Origin: CAYFUR01 sp964346275
GTDB lineage: Bacteria > Sumerlaeota > Sumerlaeia > SLMS01
NCBI GenBank assembly: GCA_964346275.1
Contig: CAYFUR010000039.1
Location: forward strand, 1 to 33,473
Reading direction: 5' to 3'
Length of the DNA stretch: 33,473 bases
Shown: positions 8,904 through 15,745 of the stretch, piece by piece
Position numbering within the stretch: the stretch's first letter is position 1
Layout: each line of letters begins with the position of its first letter
The notes under the pieces: generated by a model
What the model saw: only the letters and a program-made list of their open reading frames with translations
Databases searched by the model: none
Told to the model about the DNA's origin: nothing
Position numbers and translations under genes: made by a program

Positions 8904-10238
8904 CTACATCGCTCCTTTATCACGCAGTTTATCGAGGGGCGGCGACCATTCGGCCGCTCCGATCCCGGGGGGTCTTCGCCCCCAGATGCCCTTCCTTTTC
9001 GGGTCACTCAGGAAGTGGGCCACGATCAGGCGATGGGCCAGGTTCAGCTTGGGCAGCATCCCATGAAAACCGGATGCCTTAACCAGCGCCCTGTCCATGA
9101 TTTCCCAATACCCAAAATCCCGCGGCGCCACGCAGACGAGTTCCCTTCGCGGAAGAAAAGAAGGAACGCTGCCCAGAAACGGCACCGTGCCGTCGCCGGT
9201 TTCCGTCGAGTCCGGATCATCCTCGCCCCAATGATTCTTTCGTCCGGCGCTGGAGAGATCGAATTCCGGAGAGCGCCGCTCGCGCTCGATGGTCATTTCG
9301 GTCCGCGTTTCCGCGCCGATCCCGACAATGGAGAGCCATGCCCCTTCAGACAGGCCCAGCTCGGACAAGGAATTCGCCTTGTTAATGGTTTCCCGGTATT
9401 TCAGGGCGGAATTCAACATTTCGCCCAGGATTTCCTCGGCGCGTTTCCTCGCTTCTCTCTTTCTGGGCTTACGTGGGGCATGTTTCTCCACGCAGGTGGC
9501 AATCGTATAGACGACCCCGCGCTGCCAGTTGTCCAGCTTGAAAAGATCCGCCGCCCTCCCGTTTTTCCACTTCACGGCCCCTGCATATTTCGGAAGCAGG
9601 TAGTAAAGAGATGGTGTGAGCCTCGCCGCTTCCCGCTCCCGGGAGGCGCAATCCACGCCCCAGTCCGCTGTACCCGTGGCGACTTTGATCTGGGCTTCGT
9701 GGGAACCCTGAAAGGGAGTGCCCAGGGAGGCGACTTTCCCAACCTTCTCCCCGCCAAACCGCCGCAAATACCCGGCGATGATCAATCCGCCCATGGAATG
9801 GCCAACGAGGTTGACGCGCGGATCATCCGCCCAGCCGCTCTTTCCATAGTGGCGCAGCAGCCGGGTGCGCCCAATCACCTCGTCGATCATCGCCGCCAGT
9901 TCCTCCACCGGATCCTCGAGCGGCACGCGCCAATCGTAGGCAAAGGGATAAACAGGGACGGGCTCGTCGGGATCGCTGGCGAGATTATAACGCAGTTCCT
10001 CGATCAGCTCTTTATAGGGAATCCCGAACACGGCATCGGGCAGAATACGGACCGGCTGGCGGCCGGGTTCGACTCCTTCGTAGCGGCGGTCTTCAGGATG
10101 AAGGGCAACGCGTCTGTAATCCTTGGTTCCGGGCAAATAATTCCAGACCCCTTCCGGATCGACGGGATAGACGTCGCGCAGCCCGGATGCGGTGATTCCT
10201 GGCAGGACAACCACTGGATTCGGCAGACGGAAAGCCAT
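8904..10238 (-). CDS. LCAT/PDAT-like alpha/beta hydrolase (lipase or acyltransferase)
   Basis: Serine hydrolase of about 444 aa with the layout of the lecithin:cholesterol acyltransferase family. It shows an N-terminal PVVVLPG oxyanion-region motif, the hallmark FAYDWR, the nucleophile elbow GHSMGG (Ser about 148), GDGTVP carrying the probable catalytic Asp, and a late GFHG with the probable catalytic His. No signal peptide is seen, so a cytoplasmic or membrane-peripheral enzyme acting on lipid esters is likely. The start is taken at ATG 10238, with GAGG six bases upstream; a TTG at 10244 is the alternative. It is on the same strand as the hydrogenase genes but separated from them by 277 bp holding the Rex-like operators, so it is probably a separate unit. 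Substrate unknown. Confidence 0.85.
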   Translation of the reverse strand: MAFRLPNPVVVLPGITASGLRDVYPVDPEGVWNYLPGTKDYRRVALHPEDRRYEGVEPGRQPVRILPDAVFGIPYKELIEELRYNLASDPDEPVPVYPFAYDWRVPLEDPVEELAAMIDEVIGRTRLLRHYGKSGWADDPRVNLVGHSMGGLIIAGYLRRFGGEKVGKVASLGTPFQGSHEAQIKVATGTADWGVDCASREREAARLTPSLYYLLPKYAGAVKWKNGRAADLFKLDNWQRGVVYTIATCVEKHAPRKPRKREARKRAEEILGEMLNSALKYRETINKANSLSELGLSEGAWLSIVGIGAETRTEMTIERERRSPEFDLSSAGRKNHWGEDDPDSTETGDGTVPFLGSVPSFLPRRELVCVAPRDFGYWEIMDRALVKASGFHGMLPKLNLAHRLIVAHFLSDPKRKGIWGRRPPGIGAAEWSPPLDKLRDKGAM

Positions 10239-10357
10239 AGCCAACCTCTTTATTATAGTTTTTCGTATTCCAAAGTTTCATACGGGATCGCTCAGAAAGC
10301 AATCGGGAGGTTGCCTGGTCCGGGGCGCCGGATTCCGGAAAGGAAGCGCTCGGCGCA

Positions 10358-10374
10358 CTGATTCTTCGAATCAG
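10358..10374. other. short hairpin between tRNA-Val and the hydrolase gene
   Basis: Perfect 7-bp inverted repeat (CTGATTC / GAATCAG) with a TTC loop; pairing continues for three more bases past a bulge. It is downstream of tRNA-Val on the minus strand and could help end that transcript, but it has no T-tract. Confidence 0.35.
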
Positions 10375-10412
10375 GTGGCTTCGATGGGAGAGGAAACGGG
10401 AGAGCGAAAAAA

Positions 10413-10489
10413 TGGTGGGCGGTACAAGATTCGAACTTGTGACCTCTGCCATGTCAAGACAGCGCTCTAACCAACTGAGCTAACCGCCC
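10413..10489 (-). tRNA. tRNA-Val (anticodon GAC)
   Basis: Reads on the minus strand as a full cloverleaf of 77 nt. The acceptor GGGCGGT pairs with ACCGCCC; D-arm GCTC...GAGC; anticodon stem CTGTC/GGCAG (one G-T pair) around loop TTGACAT, with anticodon GAC at 10453-10455; T-arm ACAAG-TTCGAAT-CTTGT. Discriminator A and the 3' CCA are encoded. It would read GTC (and GTT) valine codons. A T-run follows the CCA directly. Confidence 0.98.
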
Positions 10490-10508
10490 ACCGCGTCAGC
10501 GGCTCGAT

Positions 10509-10536
10509 ACCGTATGCAGGGCGGGCGCCGTTGCAA
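10509..10536 (-). promoter_or_regulatory. possible sigma70-type promoter of tRNA-Val
   Basis: On the minus strand TTGCAA (10531-10536) and TACGGT (10509-10514) are 16 bp apart and would start RNA about 12 bases before the tRNA. The match is only moderate (4 of 6 at -35, about 3 of 6 at -10). Confidence 0.35.
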
Positions 10537-10670
10537 GGATTTTTTGCGCTGATCCGCCGGTGCTTTTTCCGGACCGGCACAAGGTGTTTTCCTCCTTGCC
10601 GCGGCCCTGCACCTTGCCTTTATTGTCCCCCCGCACACACTTTCCTGGAAAGGATGCTCCCGCCGAGTCC

Positions 10671-11246
10671 ATGCATCCCCTTCACGACCTTGCCCCCGGA
10701 GCCAACCCCCCGCTGGAAATCCACTGTATCGTGGAAATTCCCAAGGGCTCGCGAAATAAATACGAGCTGAACAAGGAAACCGGCCTCTTCCACCTCGACC
10801 GCACGCTTTTCTCCCCGATGATCTACCCGGGCGACTATGGCCTGGTGCCCCAGACCCATTACGATGACGGCGATCCCCTCGACGTACTGATCCTCGGCAA
10901 CGAGCCCACCTTCACGGGCTGCGTCGTCGACGTGCGCCCCATCGGCATGTTTCGCATGCTGGACAAAGGCGATCACGACGACAAGGTGCTCGCGGTGCCC
11001 ATCGGCAACCCCTTCTTCCGCAATTTCCACGATTTGATCGACGTGCCCCCGCACTTTCTCGACGAAGTGGCCCACTTCTTTACCGTCTACAAGGATCTCG
11101 AGGGCACACGCACGCATCCGCTCGGCTGGGAGCCGGTCGATGTGGCGCGCGATCGCATCCAACACGCGATCCAACTCTATCACGACAAGATGGCCAAGGA
11201 AGCCGAAGAGAAGGCTCAGGAAGACGCAGAGGCCGGCAAGGGCTGA
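10671..11246 (+). CDS. ppa: inorganic pyrophosphatase, family I
   Basis: Soluble Mg-dependent enzyme (191 aa) that hydrolyses pyrophosphate to drive biosynthetic reactions. Family I active-site residues are all in place: EIPKGSRNKYE (Glu and Lys ligands), DR after FHL, YPGDYGLVP, the metal-binding DDGDPLDVL, DKGDHDDK, and YKDLEG near the C-terminus. The open frame extends 37 codons further upstream, but the homologous region begins near ATG 10671, so that start is used; it lacks a strong ribosome-binding site. The last 31 bp overlap the end of the convergent small membrane-protein gene. Confidence 0.95.
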   Translation: MHPLHDLAPGANPPLEIHCIVEIPKGSRNKYELNKETGLFHLDRTLFSPMIYPGDYGLVPQTHYDDGDPLDVLILGNEPTFTGCVVDVRPIGMFRMLDKGDHDDKVLAVPIGNPFFRNFHDLIDVPPHFLDEVAHFFTVYKDLEGTRTHPLGWEPVDVARDRIQHAIQLYHDKMAKEAEEKAQEDAEAGKG

Positions 11247-11749
11247 CGCCCCGTCGCCCGCGCCAGCGCGCCCTCGAATTCCTCGGGGCGCTGGCTACCC
11301 ACGAGCAGCTTTTCCCTTCCTTCGAGCAGAAGCTGGACGCCCCGGTCGCCTTTCACGTTATAAGCCTTGCCACTGGGGCCATAGCGGAGGCCCCAGCCGC
11401 CGTATTCGCGGATGGGACGGTACGGGCGAGCGTGGAACTCCCTGATCCGCGAGAGAGGGATGCGCCGGCGCACGAACGGCCGGAAGCGAATTGCCAGCTC
11501 TTCTTCGTTCAGCTCGACCTCGAGGCGCAGAGAATAGACGAAAGCTGGAATCCCAACGCCCACGACCAGAAGAACCAGGAGAAAGATCGCCGCTTCCGTC
11601 GCGGACGTGGAAGGCTCTGGGGCGAAATAGAGTTCGCGCAGAAAGATCGCCCAAGTGAGGACGGCGGCGGAAAGCGTAATGGCCCAAATCCAGACCTGGG
11701 TGAATCGCTGCGTCTCGGAAAACAGGATGGTCGGCTCGCGGCGCGACAT
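11216..11749 (-). CDS. small membrane protein with C-terminal PH-like domain
   Basis: Hypothetical protein of 177 aa. Two membrane segments (about residues 16-40 and 50-72) are followed by a soluble, beta-rich C-terminal half with RIPLSRIREF and GWGLRYGP, a pattern like bacterial PH-like or DUF6141-type membrane proteins. That family suggestion is from memory. The start at ATG 11749 has a strong GGGGAAGG six bases upstream. A longer form from ATG 11821, whose start overlaps the stop of the upstream gene (TAATG), is possible but has a poor ribosome-binding site and an Arg-rich extension. It is last in the fpr-mazG cluster. Function unknown. Confidence 0.7.
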   Translation of the reverse strand: MSRREPTILFSETQRFTQVWIWAITLSAAVLTWAIFLRELYFAPEPSTSATEAAIFLLVLLVVGVGIPAFVYSLRLEVELNEEELAIRFRPFVRRRIPLSRIREFHARPYRPIREYGGWGLRYGPSGKAYNVKGDRGVQLLLEGREKLLVGSQRPEEFEGALARATGRQPLPASASS

Positions 11750-11820
11750 GGCAGGCCTTCCCCGTGATTTCGACCAGGCTGCCTCCTCTCCCTGGACTTC
11801 TCGCCGTCCTATTCGGCCCA

Positions 11821-12357
11821 TTAGCTATCCGGCCGTTCTTTTTCCGCCCGGTGGATCTTTCTCACGGCATTGACGATCCACAAAACCCGGTGGAAAGGGA
11901 TCAGCAACGCAAAGAGCGCCATCGCCATGAGGCCATAGCCCCAGACGGGCGGATAATCGAGAATGAACAAGATGAGGCCGTAAACTCCGACCGCTTCGAT
12001 GAGGGCCAGGCTGACGATTAAGAGCCGCTGGACGCGGGCGGCGTAGCTCTGAGAGGTATCCGGCGAACGGTGCCCCAATCCGCCGACCGCCGGTTCGGCA
12101 AGGTTTTCCTTAATCTCCCAGCCCCTCGGGCCGGTCATGGCATAGAGCACAAACCACCCGGCAATGATTTCGCCCAACGACAGAGCAAGCAGCACAAGAT
12201 GGATGGGATAATCCCAGGCTGGCTGGCCAGCATCCGCGCCCCCCGGCGAAGAGATCACCGCATAGGCGAGCACAAAGTAGAGAACAACACCCAGGATAAA
12301 ACTTGTATAGACAAGAAGCAACGTCGCCACGAATTTTGCCAAGTCACTCCGATTCAT
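11821..12357 (-). CDS. four-helix membrane protein of unknown function
   Basis: Protein of 178 aa with four predicted membrane helices: about residues 8-35, 50-72, 108-132 and 138-162. There is a hydrophilic loop between helices 2 and 3, and a charged tail. The third helix (LALIEAVGVYGLILFIL) resembles the ion-binding helix of F-type ATP synthase subunit c, including an acidic residue in the membrane, but the rest does not match that family. It lies 15 bp after mazG. No function can be assigned. Confidence 0.75.
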   Translation of the reverse strand: MNRSDLAKFVATLLLVYTSFILGVVLYFVLAYAVISSPGGADAGQPAWDYPIHLVLLALSLGEIIAGWFVLYAMTGPRGWEIKENLAEPAVGGLGHRSPDTSQSYAARVQRLLIVSLALIEAVGVYGLILFILDYPPVWGYGLMAMALFALLIPFHRVLWIVNAVRKIHRAEKERPDS

Positions 12358-12372
12358 ATCGGCATGGTCCCT

Positions 12373-13248
12373 TTAGCGCGCGGGGCGCTTTTTTGATTCT
12401 TCCCAAAAAGCATCCATTTCCTCGAGGGAGGAATCGGAGGGAAGGCGGTCCTGCTCGGCGAGGCGTTTTTCCACGTAGCGGAACCTTTCGGAGAACTTGC
12501 GATTGGTCCCCTGAAGCGCCTGCTCCGGATCGATCTTCAGGAATCGCGCCAGGTTGACGAGGGCAAAAAGCAGATCGCCCAATTCATCTTCAACACGGTC
12601 ATGATTCACTGGTAATTCCCGGGGCTGGTTCTTGAGCGCCGGGGCGCCGATTTCATCATGCCGCGAGCCGATCTCCTGCTCCAGCTCATCAATTTCCTCG
12701 CGGATTTTGTCGAGAACCGGGAGAACATCCTTCCAGTCAAAGCCGACCCGCGCGGCCTTTGATTGAAGGCGCTGGGCACGCTGGAGCGCTGGCAAAGCCC
12801 TGGGCACTCCGTCCAGGGCGCTGGGCTGCTCCTTGTCGTTGCCGCTGTTTTTCTCTTCTCTTTCCCGGCGCTTGATCTCTTCCCAGTTTTTCAAAACGGT
12901 GCCGGCATCCTCCGCATCGACGGAGCCAAAAACGTGAGGGTGGCGGCGGATCAGTTTGTCACAAATGGCTGTATAGACATCGTCGATGCCAAAGTGGCCT
13001 TCCCGCCGCGCGAGGGCGGCGTGAAAGACGATCTGGAGGCCGAGATCGCCCAGCTCGCCGCAAAGCTCATCCATATCCCCATCGTCAATGGCCTCGCAGA
13101 CTTCGTGGGATTCTTCGATAACATAGGGCTTAAGCGTTTTGTGCGTTTGCTTGCGATCCCACGGGCAACCCTGCTCGGAGAGCAGGGCATCCATGATTTC
13201 GACCAGGCGGCGAAAAGAGTCGGGATTGTCTGGGACGGGCAGGGGCAT
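12373..13248 (-). CDS. mazG: nucleoside triphosphate pyrophosphohydrolase MazG
   Basis: House-cleaning enzyme (291 aa) that hydrolyses NTPs and dNTPs to monophosphates plus PPi. Two tandem MazG domains are visible, each with the Mg-binding helix pair: N-terminal GCPWDRKQTHKTL, VIEESHEVCEAI and ELGDLGLQ; C-terminal FDWKDVLPVLDKIREEIDEL and DELGDLLFALVNLARFL. A charged linker (REREEKNSGNDKEQ) separates them. Its ATG overlaps the stop of the ferredoxin-NADP reductase gene (TGATG). The PPi it makes is the substrate of the nearby pyrophosphatase. Confidence 0.96.
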   Translation of the reverse strand: MPLPVPDNPDSFRRLVEIMDALLSEQGCPWDRKQTHKTLKPYVIEESHEVCEAIDDGDMDELCGELGDLGLQIVFHAALARREGHFGIDDVYTAICDKLIRRHPHVFGSVDAEDAGTVLKNWEEIKRREREEKNSGNDKEQPSALDGVPRALPALQRAQRLQSKAARVGFDWKDVLPVLDKIREEIDELEQEIGSRHDEIGAPALKNQPRELPVNHDRVEDELGDLLFALVNLARFLKIDPEQALQGTNRKFSERFRYVEKRLAEQDRLPSDSSLEEMDAFWEESKKRPAR

Positions 13249-14210
13249 CAGGAGTGGGCCGGTTGATCCTTTTCGAGCGGCACCCCGGCATTGCGCAGGC
13301 GCTGGATCAGTTCCGCCATCAACTCTTCATCGCGGGTGTTGATCACGGGTTCCGTATCGTACTGCTCGAAGAAGACCGAGGGAGGGAGTTCCTTGGGCAC
13401 GCCGAATTCGCGGCGCAGCTTGCGATCCCCCGGCACGAATCCCCGATAAAACAGGCCCATCAGGGTTTGCGCGATGGTCCCTTGGAGGCCGCAGATCATC
13501 ACAATGCAGTTTTCCGGGTTCAGGCCGCCCTCGCCAAGCCCAAGCTCCTCTTCCAGCTTCTCGATCTTCCCGGGCTCGAAATGCGATTCCGCGCGGCCTG
13601 TCGTCCCCTTCCATTCCGGCACCTCGTTGGGGCGGGAGATCGTGGAGACATAGCGGGTCTTGCCCTCGCTGTTCATCAGCTCTTCCAGCTCCTCGCGGTA
13701 TCCGAGGTCCGTTGGGTAGCTGGCGCCGTGAACGATGGCATAAGGACCGATGTTTCCGTGATTGTGGTAATGCTCGAAAACCATCGAGGTAAACGGGGCG
13801 AGGCCCGTCCCGGCGGCGACCAGGACGCGCGGGCGTTTGTCGTCGATTCCGACGGTCTTCTCGACAGTAAAATGGCCGGTGATTTTGGAGCGTTGGAGAA
13901 TGCGGTCGCCCTCTTCCACCTTCCAAAGCAAGTGCGTGAGAGGATTGTCAGATGTCGGCTTGTAGACGTACCGAATATAGTATTCATAGTAGTCCTTCGC
14001 CAGGTAGGGAGGAGAGGCGATGGAATAGGCACGCTGGACTCCGCCTTTGACCGGATGATTCAGCCCCAGAATGGAATACTGGCCCGGAATAAAAGGCGTG
14101 TGAGTCGGTTCGTCGGGAACCACGCGAAAGAGGGCCAGCGATTCTGTCATCATTTTTTTATAGGTGATTGTGGCGTTGTATTGAACGCTTTTGGTAGCCA
14201 AGGCAGACAT
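13248..14210 (-). CDS. fpr: ferredoxin/flavodoxin--NADP reductase
   Basis: FAD enzyme (320 aa) moving electrons between reduced ferredoxin or flavodoxin and NADP. The FAD-binding domain shows RAYSIASPP (about residues 60-68). The NADP domain shows AAGTGLAPFTSM (about 131-142) and a later MICGLQGTIAQTLM. The C-terminal tail of about 60 residues after that motif is longer than in the shortest bacterial enzymes. It overlaps mazG (TGATG), so the two are co-translated. Because the window also encodes hydrogenases, it may supply NADPH from, or return electrons to, the same ferredoxin pool. That link is inference. Confidence 0.93.
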   Translation of the reverse strand: MSALATKSVQYNATITYKKMMTESLALFRVVPDEPTHTPFIPGQYSILGLNHPVKGGVQRAYSIASPPYLAKDYYEYYIRYVYKPTSDNPLTHLLWKVEEGDRILQRSKITGHFTVEKTVGIDDKRPRVLVAAGTGLAPFTSMVFEHYHNHGNIGPYAIVHGASYPTDLGYREELEELMNSEGKTRYVSTISRPNEVPEWKGTTGRAESHFEPGKIEKLEEELGLGEGGLNPENCIVMICGLQGTIAQTLMGLFYRGFVPGDRKLRREFGVPKELPPSVFFEQYDTEPVINTRDEELMAELIQRLRNAGVPLEKDQPAHS

Positions 14211-14320
14211 CCTTTTGGGGAATTATGGGCGGCCGGATTTGGACAATGGGAAAGCCCATAAAGTCCCACCACTTCTGGCGGGTGTTTGTCAACACGGATG
14301 CCTCCCGACCCGCGGCGCCA

Positions 14321-14392
14321 TGAGAAAATGCAAACCATGCGCAAAGTTATGAGAAAAGCTCATTTAGGAGCTTTTTTCCCAAACTTTTCTCA
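14321..14392. repeat. repeated TGAGAAAA boxes and nested hairpin in fpr/ROK divergent region
   Basis: TGAGAAAA occurs at 14321-14328 and at 14350-14357 (there extended to TGAGAAAAG), and CTTTTCTCA, its exact complement, at 14384-14392. Nested inside is a perfect 8-bp hairpin (AAAAGCTC / GAGCTTTT, 14354-14375) followed by a T-run on the plus strand. The set lies between divergent genes, where a terminator would have little to stop, so an operator or leader element is more likely. Confidence 0.55.
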
Positions 14393-14488
14393 AAAAATTG
14401 TAATTGTCTTGACGGCCTCGCGCTTCCGGTGCGAAGCATCCTGAGAGTTGGTTTCGAGCCGACTCAATTCTACTGAGAGGTTTTTCCC

Positions 14489-15742
14489 GTGTCCCAGGCG
14501 AACCCGAGCATGCAACCGAAATCCAGCCGCTCCGGCCTGCTTCATGAAAAGGATCTGTCCCGCTCGGCCGCCATTCTCTACGAATTGTGGAAAGAAGGGC
14601 CCATCTCGCGAGGGGCTCTGGCGGATAACATGGGGCTGAATCTTCCCACCGTTTCCGCTGTCGTGCAGGATTTGATTAAGGAGGGCGACCTGGTGGAGGA
14701 GGGATTCGCCACCTCCACCGGTGGGAGAAAAGCCCAGCTTCTGGATGTGAATCCCAAACGGGGCGGCATTGCCGCGCTGGAGTTTTCCTCGCGCGGCGTC
14801 CTCTCCGCTTCCTCGGATATGAAGGGCCGGCTCCACAACCACGTGATCCGGCCCTTTAATCTGTCCTCCGGGAAAGACGCGGCGATCCAGGCGATGATCG
14901 AAGCCGTGGAAGATCAGAAGCAGTTCCTGAAGGAAGACGAGGGGCTCGATCTTGCGCGAATCGGTGTTGTGGTCAGCGGCCTCGTCGATGAAGAAGCCGG
15001 AATCTCGCTGGTGTTTCCGCGATTTGAAGAATGGAATAATGTGCCGCTTGTTGACATTCTCAGCGAGCACTTTGGCGTTCCCGTGGATCTCAGCAGCCAC
15101 GTCATCGGAACGACCCTGGCCGAATCGATCTTTGGACGCTTCAAGGAGCTGGGCAACTATCTGTATATCCACCTGGGTCCTGGCCTGGGCGCGGGGATCG
15201 TTGTGGACGGCCATGTCTATCGGGGCACCAAGCCAACCGTTGGTGAATTCGGCCACATGACCGTCGATGACAACGGGCCAATCTGTTACTGTGGAAATTA
15301 CGGCTGCCTGGAAACGGTGGCGTCGGACCAGGCCCTGGTGACCCAGGCCAAGGACGCGATCAAGGAAGGCGTGCAAAGCCATATCCCCGAGCATGTCGAC
15401 GATTCCGGCGAAATCAACCCCATGGCGGTTTTCCAGGCCGCGGATATGGGCGACCGGCTGGCGGGCAACATTATCGATAAAGCGGGCCATTATCTGGGAA
15501 CGGCCCTTGCCTCGTTGATCAACCTCTTCGCCCCGGAGGCGGTGATCTTTGGAGGGTCCATGGCCGAAGACGGCGAGCGGCTGATCATGTCGATTCGTCA
15601 CACCATGAAGCGCCGGGCGCTGGAAAGCCTGGAGCACGATATCCAGGTGGAACTCTGCAGCTTTGGCGCCCAGGCGGGCGTCGTCGGCGCGGTCGCCATG
15701 GCACTCCACAATCACTATACGAGCTTCAAGGAAGTGGAATAA
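14489..15742 (+). CDS. ROK-family transcriptional regulator (NagC/XylR-like)
   Basis: Regulator of 417 aa with an N-terminal winged helix-turn-helix (residues about 22-80, GPISRGALADNMGLN then TVSAVVQDLI) and a C-terminal ROK sugar-kinase fold. The ROK zinc site is intact: GHM with His256, and CYCGNYGCLE with Cys266, 268 and 273. Kinase features are lost: there is no DxGGT phosphate loop near residue 93, and the usual END catalytic segment reads DLSSH (200-204). It should therefore bind a sugar or sugar phosphate without phosphorylating it. The start is GTG 14489, with GAGAGG eight bases upstream. It is divergent from fpr with inverted repeats between them. Target genes unknown. Confidence 0.9.
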   Translation: MSQANPSMQPKSSRSGLLHEKDLSRSAAILYELWKEGPISRGALADNMGLNLPTVSAVVQDLIKEGDLVEEGFATSTGGRKAQLLDVNPKRGGIAALEFSSRGVLSASSDMKGRLHNHVIRPFNLSSGKDAAIQAMIEAVEDQKQFLKEDEGLDLARIGVVVSGLVDEEAGISLVFPRFEEWNNVPLVDILSEHFGVPVDLSSHVIGTTLAESIFGRFKELGNYLYIHLGPGLGAGIVVDGHVYRGTKPTVGEFGHMTVDDNGPICYCGNYGCLETVASDQALVTQAKDAIKEGVQSHIPEHVDDSGEINPMAVFQAADMGDRLAGNIIDKAGHYLGTALASLINLFAPEAVIFGGSMAEDGERLIMSIRHTMKRRALESLEHDIQVELCSFGAQAGVVGAVAMALHNHYTSFKEVE

Positions 15743-15745
15743 GCC

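Noticed and set aside
8829..10361. 510-codon plus-strand frame opposite the alpha/beta hydrolase gene
   Set aside because: Mirror-frame artefact of a GC-rich gene; the minus-strand product has a complete catalytic motif set. Other long antisense frames (about 4580-5569, 14390-15715, 24909-26297, 26996-28114, 32007-33332) were rejected for the same reason.
14354..14377. Intrinsic terminator (stem plus T-run) between fpr and the ROK gene
   Set aside because: It lies between divergent genes with no upstream plus-strand gene to terminate; listed as part of the repeat region.
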